NCBI GenBank assembly: GCA_012934845.2 | Contig: WNNJ02001593.1 | Span: 170,768 to 234,767, forward strand | Direction of reading: 5' to 3' | Length of the DNA stretch: 64,000 nucleotides | Source: Pomphorhynchus laevis | Taxonomy: Eukaryota; Acanthocephala; Palaeacanthocephala; Echinorhynchida; Pomphorhynchidae | Shown here: positions 1-11,404 of the stretch, in pieces | Position numbering within the stretch: position 1 is the first letter of the stretch | Layout of the letters: each line of letters begins with the position of its first letter | Notes under the pieces: generated by a model | The model's database searches: none | What the model was told of the DNA's origin: nothing | The model's input: the letters and a program-made list of their open reading frames with translations, nothing else | Made by a program: the position numbers and the translations under genes

Positions 1-2150
1 ATGTCGAAACGGTTAAAACGTCGAATCCTTTTAAGATCGACTATGATGTCGTGCGCAGTATAATTTCCTGTATGTATTGGCCCGACCCATCGAAAGCAGG
101 CATTCAAGAAGCTTGGGATAACTTTAAGAACACATTACATTGTGTTCTCGACTATTTTGCTCCGATACGTTAGAATCGTACACGAAAACTACATCCGAAA
201 TGGTTAGATGCGGAATTGCTTGCTCTAATCAAACACCGTGATAGATGTTTCCATGCGTACAAAAAAGGGGAACTTTCTTTTGAACACTACCGTCATTGCA
301 GGAATACGGTTTCTATTCTGAAAAAAAAAACAGAAAGAACGCAGTTTCATCTCAAATATACGCCGCTCCACTCATAACAATCCTTGGGTAGCTTTCAAAA
401 GCATACTTCCACGTCCTATACACTCGACAGATTGTTCATACCTATTGGCCGACAATGGGTCAACCTTGACCTCCCCAACTGATGTAGCTGCCCATTTTAT
501 GGACTATTTCGCTATCAAAGAAGATAGAGTGTCGATCCCCGATGGTATAATCCAAACTAAACACAATGTACTTCTACCTAGAGTAGTCATTTCTAACATT
601 GAATTTAGCGCTGAAGAGGTACTGCACGAGCTACTTAAATTACCCCGCAACGCCGTGTCAGGTCCTGACCATATACCTCCAATACTCTTAAAGGAATTGG
701 CCCATGCAATATACGTTCCCTTAGCTTCTATTTTTAGAAGTTCACTAAACATAGGTTATCTACCATCTGATTGGACTAAGGCTATTGTACGTCCAATTTT
801 CAAGAAAGGGGATAAATTCCAGGTTTCCAACTACCGTCCCATCAGTCTCACATCTGTAGCTTGTAAGGTATTAGAAAAATTGATTCTTTGTCACCTTAGC
901 GCTTTCGTTGAAGCTAACAATCGCCTCAGCCCCAGTCAGCATGGATTTAGGCCAAATCGCTCAACGGTAACGAACCTTGTAAAAGCGAGAGCAAGCTGGG
1001 TGGATTCGATGAGGAGTGGTTCCAAAGTAGATGTGATATTTATAGACTTATCGAAAGCATTCGATAGAGTTATTCCCAATTTGCTAGTAAACAAATTATC
1101 TAACATTGGTGTACGGGGCTCTTTGTTACGCTGGATTCAATCATTCGTAAGCAACCGCTCGTTTGCAGTACGCATAAGCCATTATCTTTCTAGTTACTTA
1201 ATGATGACGACAGGCGTCCCGCAGGGATCGGTCATTAGTCCGACTCTCTTTAATATATTTGTAAATGATATTACAAACAACGTGATGATTCCGATGTTAG
1301 CGCTCTTCAAAAAGACTTGGATTCCATAAATAAATGGTGTATATCTAATGGACTGATGATAAATGCGACTAAATGTAGACATATGCGGATCGGCTCCCCA
1401 GACATTCGTTGCTCTTATAAAATTGGAAACATGTCGATTGATTCTACAGATAAAATCGATGATTTAGGGGTATCTACGCTTAATACGCTCGATATGAGCG
1501 CTCACGTAAATAAAGTTTCGGCCAATTGCCGTCGTACTATTGACATCATTAGACGATCTTTTGGGTCACTAGAGGCATGTAGCTTCAGAATAATATACAA
1601 GGCCCTCATCGAATCTCGAATGCTATACGCATCTCCCGCAGCGTATCCACATCTGTGCAAGAACATTGTTACTTACGAATCAATTCTCCGGTCGGCTACC
1701 CGTCTTGTTCCCACGGTCAAAGACCTGCCGTTTGACCAGAAGTTAGAAATCCTAGGTGTTTCAACGGTTTGTGAAAGTTTGGTAAAAGCTGATCTTATGC
1801 TGGTATGTAGGGCAATTTTATCGCCCACTCATCCCCTCAACTTCATGTTTTGCCTACGCAACTCCGAGAAATTACGTGGACATCGACTAACGCTCAAACA
1901 TCGTAGAAAAGTCCATCGACACTATCAGGATATCAGAGATCGAGTAATGAACAGTTAGAACAGACTCCCGTCATCTGCAATTGAATGCCGGAACATCCGA
2001 GAATTTCGGCGTGCGCTGAACAGTGTATCGCTCTCATAGGAAGTCGAACCTGATTTGGATTTTTTTGTTTTACTGACATTGTACTTTTTTTACATTGAGA
2101 TCCAGCCAAACGAGCCACCGCTCATCGGCTGTTGTATACTAATAATTTTT
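1..2150 (+). mobile_element. LINE family D, copy D2 (EEP-type non-LTR), 5' part outside window
   Basis: Two reading frames (445-1329 and 1317-1958) encode the RT and post-RT region of a non-LTR retrotransposon. Visible motifs are RPIFKKGD, NYRPISLTS, QHGFRPNRST, the motif-A stretch FIDLSKAFDR and GVPQGSVISPTLFNIFVNDI. The YADD motif (motif C) is missing: the sequence goes from FVNDI to a short stretch and then to the downstream domain (INATKCRHM, LYASPAAYP, LRGHRLTLK), so a small internal deletion removed the catalytic box and shifted the frame. Bases 80-430 match the region between endonuclease and RT of copy D1. The copy ends near 2150, tail to tail with D1. It is inactive. Confidence 0.88.
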
Positions 2151-2324
2151 TTAACGAAATTTTTTTTAATAATGAACAATTTATTAAAAATAATCATATT
2201 AACTTAGGTTCCCGCAAATGGGCCTCAAATTGAAATTTATTATTATTAATGTTTCAACAGCACATAAAAGCATGGCTTAATTGGCTGGTTCACTGCAGAA
2301 AAAAAAGAAAATATAATAAAAGTA

Positions 2325-4040
2325 TCACAAATACGGAAAAGCAGCTTTCCCCATGGCATCCTCCATCCGTAATTTCTTTTTGAATTCGTTGATATTGCTA
2401 CTGCACACTGTTGACTCTCCAAGCCTATTCCACAGAGATACAACTCGCCGATCAAATTGGACAGCTCGTGATTTTCTTATCCTTTCACGTCGCAGGGTTA
2501 AACCATGGCCTCGGAGGATATTGGATGAGCGCAAATGAAGACAATCTCGAAGTGGATGATCCAAATCATTAAGAATTTGCCAGACCATACTCATATCGAT
2601 GTACCGGCGGGTCCACGTGACAGTCTCAAGTCTAAGTGCTTTTAATCGATCAGGGTACGACAAAAATTTCAGTTGCGGTGCTAGCTTGGTAGCTCTATGA
2701 AGTACCCTCTCTGAACTAATATGTTCTTTTGAATTTTGGGGATACACACACGGCGCAGCATATAGAAGACGGCTCAACACATGAGCAAAGATTAGCGGAC
2801 GTAGGGCAAATTGATTGAGTGCAATGAAAGTGCGTCGAAGTTGACCGATTATCCCCAACGCATTTGAACAAGCATGTTCAGTATGTGTGACGGTACTCAA
2901 ATCACTGTTTATCCACACTCCCAAGTCCTTATATTTGTTCACTCGTTCTATATCACTGCTTTGAAAGCTATAATTAACTAAAGATTGAGCATTTCCGCCA
3001 CGAACACGTAAATGTTTGCATTTTGATATATTTACAATCAACCTATTGAGCAGAGCCCAATTTTCGACTTCATCGATATCCCGTTGCAGTTTGACTATAT
3101 CATTGGGTGAACGAATTGCCCGCCAGATTTTCAAATCGTCTGCATATAAAAGCATCCGAGAATCAATAAATTCCGGGATATCGTTGATGTAGACACTAAA
3201 TAACAATGGACCCAATACTGAACCTTGATGCACCCCTATATTACATGGCCGCGAAGAAGAGTAAAAATTATCTACATGCACACAATAACTACGATTGCTT
3301 AAAAACGATTCAATCTATCTAACAAGCAAAAATGGAATGCCACTTTTCTCTAGTTTATTTAGGAGTCTATGGTCTACTCTGTCAAATGCCTTAGAGAAAT
3401 CGAAGAATATAATGTCAGTAGCAATTGATACGGCTTTATTGGCTGACCAATCAAGATGGGCAGCGAGTAGATTAGTAACTGTCGAATAACCCTTACGGAA
3501 ACCATGTTGCTCAGAAGCTATTACATTATTCTCACTATAAAACTTGACCATATAACCATGTATAATTCGCTCTAACATTCTACAACATAAGCAAGTAATA
3601 CTTACTGGTCTATAATTGTCTACTGAAGATCTATCACCCTTTTTGAAGATGGGGTGAATGATCGATTGTTTCCACTCTTTTGGCAGATTCGTATCAATAA
3701 TATATTGTCGAAATATGTTACAAAGTGGTGTATATATTGAGTCTGCTATTCGACGAAGATATATCGAAGGTAACAAATCAGCACCTTTGGAGTTTGTCTC
3801 TTTAAGAAGATGCAGTTCAGCTAAAACTTTCTCAGGAGTTATCAAATTAGCTATGTCTAAACTAGGATATGAAACACTAGCACCTCTTATCGTCTTACTG
3901 TTCTGGATAGGTTCAGAATACTCGTTTGTAGTCTCTTTGTACAAGTAAAAATGCCTTGAGAACATCTCAGCAAGGTCGTCTTCAATAACGCTATCAAAAT
4001 ATTGGCCAATTGTTTTATTAGCGTTCCTACTACTATTCAC
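2325..4040 (-). pseudogene. D1 ORF2 reverse transcriptase and post-RT domain (two frames)
   Basis: Frames 4040-3315 and 3281-2325 hold the RT. Motifs include IIHPIFKKGDR, NYRPVSITC, SEQHGFRKGYS, motif A FFDFSKAFDRVD, motif B GVHQGSVLGPLLFSVYIND, motif C LLYADDLK and the following VNISKCKHLRV. The catalytic YADD is intact in this copy, unlike D2. The tail has LYAAPCVYP and LRGHGLTLRR, the same post-RT module as D2, confirming that both belong to one family. One frame break near 3290 separates fingers/palm from motif B. Confidence 0.85.
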
Positions 4041-4225
4041 ATATAGAAAGAGAGCTTTGGGATCATGTCTACAACTATGAGCTAGAATAAATAGCGCTTA
4101 TGTCGCTTTAAAGAATTGAAGAAATTTCTCGCCTGCTTATAAACACCATATTCACAAAACCCACCCTTAAAGCATTTAAAACTGAAGTCACGAGCTTTCA
4201 TCGCAGTAGCCAGCTCAGTATCGAA

Positions 4226-5308
4226 TCAACGAGCGCTTTTCCGACTAGTCTTAGACTTCAAAGGTGAGAATTTTACCATTAGAGAATAAAGCGTCACGCG
4301 AAAATGATCCCAGGCCTCGTCAACTCCGACAACAGCCGGATCAGGCCAACTTACTCTATGCAGCTTTGATGTAATAACATCATAGTTCGCCCGAAAAACA
4401 TTAATCTGACCTTTGTACCGAGCATGATGAAACACCCTCATTTGTATATTTAGCAAAACTTTAACTACACAGTGATCAGACAAACCAACAGAAGAATCAT
4501 ATTGGATACTACTGATTAATTGACTGTTTGTCGATAGGCAAAGATCAAGAAGGGAAGAACTACAACTTGAAAAGCGAGTATGTACATCAACAAATTGAGC
4601 AAGACCACAATAAGCAAAACACTCCATAAGGTCACAAGATTCACTATCACAAGTTGGAAGAACCGTATTCGAAGTCCATTCAACATATGGCATATTCAGA
4701 TCCCCAATTATCACAGTATCACAATCTCCTCGCGTATACAACTCTATCTCTTCAATGAGTTTCTTAGATATTGCCTTAGGAGCACAATACACAATACCCA
4801 GTATGATGGGTAAGCTGTTATCAAACTTCACCTGACACCACAAACTCTCAACTCTATCAATAGACGACTTACTCAAAACGCGCACCTTAACTTCGTCTCT
4901 AATAAAGAGAGCTACGCCACCACCCCTACCCCCTGTCCGATCACTACGGAACAAAGAATAGCCTGGGATGGATACCTCAGCATCGGATACATCACAATTA
5001 AGCCAAGATTCTGTAATACCAACTATAATTGGATTAACAGACTCGATCCTAAACTTTAGCTCATCGACTTTCTGTAACAAGCTCCGAACATTACAATAAA
5101 ATATACTATGACTTTTATTCACACCAGTGCGAGTAATAATGTCATCTCTAGCAATCTGACACACTTCAGATCCCAAATCAGCTAGGCACTTATATGCTCT
5201 AATCGAATAGCCTGGGATAAACCCTCCACATTCATGAGAGGCGATACATCTAGTGGGGACCAACTGATTCGAATGCGTCGCCTCACTACTTGAAAATTTT
5301 GCACACAT
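4226..5308 (-). pseudogene. D1 ORF2 N-terminal EEP/APE-like endonuclease
   Basis: A 360-residue open frame with endonuclease/exonuclease/phosphatase family marks in order: SIFYCNVRSLLQKVDEL (Asn region), ITESWL (catalytic Glu), FRSDRTGGRGGGVALFIRD, a Tyr/Pro block near IVYCAPK, IIGDLNMP (the D-x-N pair) and GLSDHC (SDH motif). All expected catalytic residues are visible. In LINEs this domain nicks target DNA so that RT can prime. It overlaps ORF1 by ~125 bp in a different frame, a common LINE layout. It is cut off from the RT by frame breaks between 4226 and 4040. Confidence 0.85.
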
Positions 5309-6346
5309 AGATTGCTCTCACCAATTGCAACACGAGATGCAAGTTCTTTCTTAGCTTGAGACAATTTCTCCCTTTGAAGAGCGTCAAGATCTTTTAAGAG
5401 ACTAACATGGGATCCTTTTAAACGATATGAATTCCGAAGAATTAACTCAGCATGCGACTGCTCTCTAAATACGGCCTTGAGTAAACGCGGCCTATTACTA
5501 AGTGTATCACGCTTACCCAGTCGAAATAATGCAACGAGTTTAACACGTTTGACAATATCCACATTGCAAGAACCAAGTACCTGCGTCAATATAAATCTCA
5601 CACTCTGGACGTCCTCGTTAAGACGTACTTGTGCGTTCTCAAATAAAGATTCTCTTACATTGGCCAGAATAACAGATCTACATCGATCAGCAATGTGTTT
5701 CCTATTATTACCAATTTGCAATTCGAGACTGTCACGTGAAACTGCGGATAGTGTATGTTGACTTATCGTTGACGCTTGTTCCTTCTTTTTGAGTCCCATT
5801 ATCAGACATATGACCATGATTCAAAACCTTACAATATGTATTTTCATCATTAGTAACATCAGGTAAATGCACTGGAACATCCACGGCTACAGTCTCACCC
5901 TCTACAGTTAAATCTATATTCATTGGATTATTTGCAAGACTTGAGGAGGGATATATAGAGTTAAGACTTGAGGAGGGATATATAGAGTTAGAATAGCTTC
6001 CATCACTATGACTAGAATTTTCAACATTCTTAGTAGATTTGGAAATAAGAACTTCCTTACTTTGACCGGCACTTATGCTTTTTGGAATAGGTGGAGCTGA
6101 TATGGGTCCAAGAGAATTACAACTCGACAGACCGACAACCAAGGGGGTAGATTCCGTCTTCAAATCATTTATCAAAGATGCGCAGCAGTACCCGCAGTAG
6201 AAAGATGCATTAGACAGAGCTGTTTTCTTTTCCCCGGGAACTGAAACACTTGTCCACACATGACAATCTTCACTTGAACACTGAACCTGATAATCCACGA
6301 ACTTGGCAACATCACCTCGCTTTGTAGTCTTCCTCTGTTTGACCAT
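5182..6346 (-). pseudogene. D1 ORF1 (nucleic-acid-binding LINE ORF1), frameshifted
   Basis: Two overlapping minus-strand frames (6346-5732 and 5817-5182) form one LINE ORF1 with a frame change near 5740-5810. The N-terminal ~60 residues carry a cysteine pattern (C-x4-C ... FYCGYCCASL), a likely zinc-binding module. The middle is Ser/Asn-rich and contains a 27-bp direct duplication (about 5937-5992) giving two copies of NSIYPSSSL. The C-terminal half (LVALFRLGKR, RPRLLKAVF, LRNSYRLKG, LVAL...QNFQVVRRR region) resembles the RRM-CTD part of CR1/L1-type ORF1 proteins that bind element RNA. The same N-terminus recurs as a fragment at 45653-46022. Confidence 0.75.
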
Positions 6347-6588
6347 TATATGTATGTATATTCAGACTTTATCAGAGTAAAGTCTCTTGTGTAGATTTCA
6401 ATAAAGATTGTGTAGGTTTATCTGGTATGGGTAAACAAGATATCTTTTAAACAAGATAGTTTAAACTCCAATTAATACAGATTTTTCCGCGAGCGTAGCG
6501 ATTGTAAGTAACTTTAATCAACAACTTTTATCAAGTGAAAATATTCAAGTCCATTATTTTAGATGAATATACAAGTTCATTATTTTAG

Positions 6589-6696
6589 ATAAAATATACT
6601 ATGACTTTTATTCACACCAGTGCGAGTAATAATATCATCTCTAGCAATCTGACACACTTCAGATTCCAAATCAGCTAGGCACTTATATGCTGTAAT
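6589..6696 (-). repeat. ~105-bp detached second copy of D1 segment 5096-5201
   Basis: Bases 6591-6695 repeat 5096-5200 with only a few substitutions, in the same orientation. The original lies in the ORF1/ORF2 overlap of D1, so this is either a piece of another D insertion or a local duplication just upstream of the D1 5' end. It is flanked on the left by a small direct repeat (CATTATTTTAGAT, about 6553-6590). Bases 6480-6589 otherwise show nothing recognisable. Confidence 0.75.
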
Positions 6697-6719
6697 ATCC
6701 CAGACTGGGCAATATAATA

Positions 6720-7440
6720 CAAAAAAGTTTCTCAATGTGAAACAGTAGTTAACTCTGCCATCCGAATAGTCGCAGAGATCGTTCTTTGTGTGCTAAAGCA
6801 TAATCGCCTTCGTATGTCAGAAATGCAGTTTGCGTTTGATTGTTTGCTTTTGATGGCAATATATCGTGCAGCTTTTCTTAATAAGAGATCCAATTATCTC
6901 CCAATTCCAGCAGCAGTCGAAACAATGGCTGGTATTAAAATCCCATCCTCCACCAATGAAACACGCTCGCCATATTTAGCCATCTTACGATTTCAATGAT
7001 AGTCGAATGTGGAACTGACAGTTTGGTGAGCATAGGATGGAGCTAAATGGTTGAAAACGCAAATGTCGACATAAGACCGCTTTATCCTACCCTCTGAAAA
7101 TTTCATACACACAATGTCCATTCTCGCAGATCTATCCCTCGTTGTGGTGCTAGATGCAAACACTATACCCTCATCTACTGGTCGTAATTCAACTTCCCGA
7201 TCCATGCGATCATGCGCCTCACTTAGTATCGAGCCGATCGTGTCGCGTATGGCGTTGTGTCTGATAATTGTTCCGCCGCCGACTCTACAAGAGAGTACAT
7301 GTCTTAAGTTAAACACTTCTGAACATCGACAAATTCCCTTACTTTTAATTGGTATATTGTATCTTATCGCAAGTGCATCCAAAAACTGTTGCTTTTGTAA
7401 ATAGAATCCAGACGGTTTCGAAGGAATAGATGTAAACGAC
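6720..7440 (-). mobile_element. LINE family A, C-terminal fragment A1 (CCHC + REL)
   Basis: The minus strand encodes the family A C-terminus: FLDALAIRYN, a C-x-C...H-x4-C finger (ICRCSEVF...HVLSCRVGGG), the IRHNAIRD signature, then the endonuclease-like core (SARMDIVC ... RSYVDICVFNHLAPSY). This continues below 6990 in another frame (KMAKYGERV, LIPAIVSTAAGIG) to about 6730. It is 5' truncated at 7440, where an oppositely oriented family B fragment starts. At least one frameshift and one stop are present, so it is dead. Confidence 0.85.
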
Positions 7441-8160
7441 CTGCAGACGTTTTGATTCATGGGGACCCTCCTCGTGCAGTTGATTTCGCTGTAACACATC
7501 CACAACAATCAGCGTACATAGCAAACGCATCGATAACGCCAGGCTATGCAGCGACAATATATGCAGTCAATGTCAAGGAGAGGAAGTATAGAGCACTAAT
7601 GGAGTCCGCTGGTTATCAATTTATATCGGCAGTAGTAGAGACGTATGGGGGCTGGAACGACCAAGGCGAACGTCTCATGCGATCGATAGCAAGACAGATA
7701 TCCGCCACAACTGGGATCGAATATCATAAAACGGTAGATCACCTATTCCAAAGAGCATCGTTGGCCCTCATGCGCGGAAATGTTCGGGCAATTATAGCGT
7801 CGTTGAATGGACGCAACCATTCACTATCTGATGCCCCACAGACGATAATGGAAACACCGAAGCGTCGTATGTTCAATACTGAACCATACAATGATATCGC
7901 TGGTTTATTAACTCGACTATCATCAGTCGAAAGCGAATCATGTGGGGTTCCGTTGCAAGCATTGGCCGCGCCAACCGAATCAGCTGCAAATACGGCAAAG
8001 GAGACAAGCCAGGTAGACGCCGGCGGGGAGGATGTGGCGAGCTTGGACACAAGCCGCTCGTGGCGGAACTGAAGAGTTTGTGAAGAGCTCACACTAAATA
8101 ATTTATATAATATCTTGTTGACCTGAATTAACCATCTATATGTTGTATACTAATAATAAT
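7420..8160 (+). mobile_element. LINE family B, C-terminal fragment B1 (REL-like endonuclease)
   Basis: A 206-codon frame (7452-8072), extending upstream to about 7420, begins RPADVLIHGDPPRAVDFAVT. The PAD...AVDFAVT spacing resembles the PD-(D/E)xK core of restriction-like endonucleases in R2/CRE-type LINEs. It continues as KERKYRALMESAGYQFI, VVETYGGWN and LFQRASLALMRGNVRAI. Copy B2 (51026-52005) carries the same blocks. The RT part is missing here (5' truncation). The 3' end near 8155 (TGTTGTATACTAATAAT) matches the terminal bases of D2 at about 2127-2145. Clade assignment is by motif only. Confidence 0.7.
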
Positions 8161-8164
8161 ACGA

Positions 8165-8685
8165 GCTCACAAAGGTTTGTCATGCTGTGGGAACAGAACC
8201 ACGATTGAAACCATTAAATAATACTGTTGAGTTTGAGAATGAAAATACTTGCAGAGAGAGAATGATGCGCGTGCCGATGTTGCCTGCAATGGTTTTTTCA
8301 ATCACGGTTTGAGCCGACGTTTATCGACGTCGTGGTATTTAATCATCTTGCTCCATCGTGTTCAAAATCTGCCAAAGCAGCATTACAATACCATGAATCC
8401 CGAAAGCGCACCAAATACGGAGAAAGAATAACCGCAGTAGAAAGGGGAATTTTTTTACCCGCAGTATTTTCGGTTTCCGGTAGTATGGGTCTAGAAGTCG
8501 ATAGAATTTTGAAAAATATTGCTAAAATGCAAAATGTCAGAACCGGACGTGAGTACGCTGATGTTATTTGCCAATTGAGAAGAAAGATTGGATTCGACTT
8601 GGTACGGGCAGCTTCTCAAGCAATAAGGGGTAGTCGCTCCACAAGAGGTGATCCATATAATTTGAATGAATAACATATGATAAAT
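8165..8685 (+). mobile_element. LINE family A, C-terminal fragment A2
   Basis: Only the REL core and tail survive. The order is VGTEPRLKPL, NDARADVACNGF, then (other frame) VVFNHLAPS, LQYHESRKRTKYGERI, FLPAVFSVSGSMG and IRGSRSTRG, ending at 8673. One frameshift lies around 8300-8340. The fragment starts about 10 bp after the B1 tail, so it is either an independent 5'-truncated insertion or was joined by recombination. Confidence 0.8.
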
Positions 8686-8699
8686 GAAGATCGTATGAA

Positions 8700-9545
8700 G
8701 ATCAAGTGATTATTTTTAAATGATCTATATGGAGGCGATCTAATGACCGAGCAAAATATTAACTCTGCTCGCATCCGTTTACTAAAATCTGAAATTCAGA
8801 AATCACTAAGTTCGAATGTCCTCTTATAACTTGATGACACAACAGCAAGAACGGTTGAACATTCTTCGGTCAAGGGTGTTTCATTGTGGTTATCTATATA
8901 CCCTACAGATGAACCTCACACTCGTATCGATAACGCAGCATTTCGTGATGCGATAGGAGCCAGATATAATAGTATGTCGAGTGATGCGCCCACTCACTGC
9001 CCATGCGGGGAACCCACTTCACTTGGTCACTCACTCTCATGTGCCAACGGAGGGCACCCTTCAATCAGACATGACACAATACGTGACATTTTGGCAGATG
9101 AACTTACAAAAATATGCAATGGTGTACAGATTGAGCCAATGTTAAAGCATGTTCATGATAGTATTATTTTCGAAAGAGCTACTACCACTACCGATTCTGA
9201 GGCTCGTCTGGATATTTCGTGTTGTGGATTTTATGGAGGTCGCTCGGAGCGAGCTTTATTCGATACTTGCGTGTTCATCGCTCCGTCCAACCTTTCGAAA
9301 TCTACTTTAGCCTCTTTCGAGTATCGTGAGCAACGAAAAAATTCGAAATACCAGGAGCGAGTGTCGTTGGTTAAATAAGCAAGTTTTACTCCTATTACAC
9401 TCTCTTGCATTGGTGGGACAGGGAAGTTGGCTACTGCGATCATCAAACGAATAGCACACAAACTTTCAACAAATAAAAGGCTGCCATATGCAAATGAAAT
9501 ATTATTATTCACCTTAAGAACACCGATACAGCAAAGCTATAAGAA
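8700..9545 (+). mobile_element. LINE family A, C-terminal fragment A3
   Basis: Starting near 8700 in a decayed frame, the clear part (8884-9378) encodes the Trp-rich linker (VSLWLSIYP), FRDAIGARYN, the finger HCPCGEPTSLGHSLSC, PSIRHDTIRDILA, the core EARLDISCCGF ... RALFDTCVFIAPS, and YREQRKNSKYQERVSLV. After a stop, ITLSCIGGTGKLATAIIKR follows to about 9520. It stands in tandem with A2, same strand, giving three consecutive A/B C-termini between 7.4 and 9.5 kb. Confidence 0.83.
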
Positions 9546-9574
9546 TCGATTAAGTGATTACAATATATAATACA

Positions 9575-9636
9575 AATACAATCGACAGTTACAACTGTCG
9601 ATTGTATTGTTCCCGACAGTTACAACTGTCGGGAAC
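9575..9636. repeat. Two abutting perfect palindromes sharing one core
   Basis: Bases 9575-9608 form a 16-bp stem with a 2-base loop (AC). Bases 9609-9636 form a 13-bp stem with the same 2-base loop. Both share the core CGACAGTTACAACTGTCG, but the outer arms differ (AATACAAT/ATTGTATT versus GTTCC/GGAAC). Both arms match perfectly. They lie immediately 5' of A4, between A3 and A4. Confidence 0.9.
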
Positions 9637-11404
9637 AACATTGTTCAAACCGCACTCAGTTTCTTTCTGCGGCAGATACTAAAGGTCAGAGAGACCGAAA
9701 TTCACTCGAAAATCTGAAACCTGATAGCCTGAAAACAATCTACGAACTTCACAACATTGTCATTCACTGGAAACCTAACTTGATTGACCTACCTCGTTGT
9801 AATGCCAGTAATGAGATTGTTGGAATTATGAGTTCTTTTTACCTGAAGGCTGCTAAAGACGTCAACAGAACAATACATATGCTACAAACCGCTACAGTCT
9901 TCTCGCAATGTTTATTGCAGCGTATACCCTCAAGAAAGACCGCTTTAATCCGCAAACATTTGGAACGCAGACTAACAAGCTGGAAAATAAAAGATTATAA
10001 CTCATTGTTCGAAGAAGCCCAATATCTTCAAACTGGTATATCATTGCGTCGTCCCTCGAAGTCATTGAATTGGATCACACAATATCAAAGTCTTGTCACC
10101 AAGGGCCGTATCAAAGCCGGTTCTTCGATATTAGAAGACAAATATGACTCAGGTGTCCTCCGTCCTGATTCCACAATAAATGATATCTCTGTTTTATCTC
10201 TACTTAAAGATTTACACCCTGACGCATCAACAGCTTCTCCTGATGTTCTTTTATCAGCTCCGCTGCCGAATTCAAAACCCCATCATCATTGTCGTTTCTA
10301 TGCACTAGACGAGGCCGCCATTATCAAATCAAGCAGACGAATAAATGGATCGGCGGGACCATCTGGGCTTGATTCTCGAGCATGGTTTCAAATGTTAACC
10401 GATCTTGGACAGCAATCAAATTTACTTGCCAAGGCCATTGCCAAATTTGCCATTTTTGTTGCTACTGAAAAAGTGCTATCGGGCTCCCTCGATCCTTTCA
10501 CCGTTTGTCGTCTAGTTGCTTTGAAGAAGAAATCTGGTGGTATCTGTCCTATAGGAATATGCAACACCATCAGGCGGATCATAAGCAAAGCGATTCTAAC
10601 CATCGCACGCAATGATATACAGGATGTCGCAGGAACTACACAATTGGGAGCTTCACAAAGAGGTGGACTTGAACTTGCTATCGCGAATCTTAAAAAAGAA
10701 CTAAACATATCAACCGAAAATTGTCTAATGACTATTGATGCAAGGAACGCTTTCAACCTAACAAACCGTGCAGTTGCACTACACAATATAAATTTTGTAT
10801 GTCCTGCCCTATCATGTGCACTCCAAAATATGTACTCTAGCCCGGCTGTACTTACAATCGGTGAAAAAAGTATCTTGTCATCACAAGGTTTCACACAAGT
10901 TGACCCTTTTGCCATGGCAGGTTTCGCTATGACTTCACTTCCGTTGATCGACACAATAAAGAGGCAGGTCCCTTCTGTTGTACAAATATGGTACGCCGAC
11001 GATGCCAACTTTGTTGGACCGCTTGATATGTTAAAGAAAGTGTGGAATATTCTGCATGCAGACGGCCCGAAGTATGGCTACTTTATAAACGCAAAAAATC
11101 AAACATAGTATCTCATCTACTTATAAATAATGATCAACTGCCCGACACAAAGATCAATACAACAACGACTGGAATAAATGTCCTTGGTTCACCTATTGGT
11201 TTTGATGATTATGAAGAGCGATCAATCTACGATTTGCTTGCCGGCTGGAAAGCACTAATCGAGAGATTGTGCGTAGTAGCTAAAAATGATCCGCACGTTG
11301 CATATTCAGGAATGGTCAATTCAATTCAGTGGAAGTGGATTCACATAATGACTTCATGCAGCATCACAGAAAAAGTATGGAATGAATTAGAAGATATAAT
11401 AAAT

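Larger units (their letters stand above)
2205..6480 (-). mobile_element. LINE family D, copy D1, near full length (ORF1 + EEP endonuclease + RT)
   Basis: On the minus strand, reading from 6346 down to 2325, lie an ORF1, an EEP (APE-like) endonuclease, an RT and a post-RT domain. That is the standard order of CR1/jockey/L2-group LINEs. The element ends at a short hairpin (2207-2224, GCCC-ATTTGC-GGGA) followed by an AT-rich tail. Frame breaks divide ORF2 near 3300 and between 4040 and 4226, so it is dead but structurally complete. About 130 bases upstream of ORF1 probably hold the 5' UTR. The ORF1 type, with a Cys-rich N-terminus and a RLKGSHVSLLKDL-type C-terminal domain, recalls LINEs I know from flatworms. 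That resemblance is from memory, not a search. Confidence 0.88.

Noticed and set aside
10388-11008. 206-codon minus-strand ORF
   Set aside because: Antisense shadow of the A4 reverse transcriptase.
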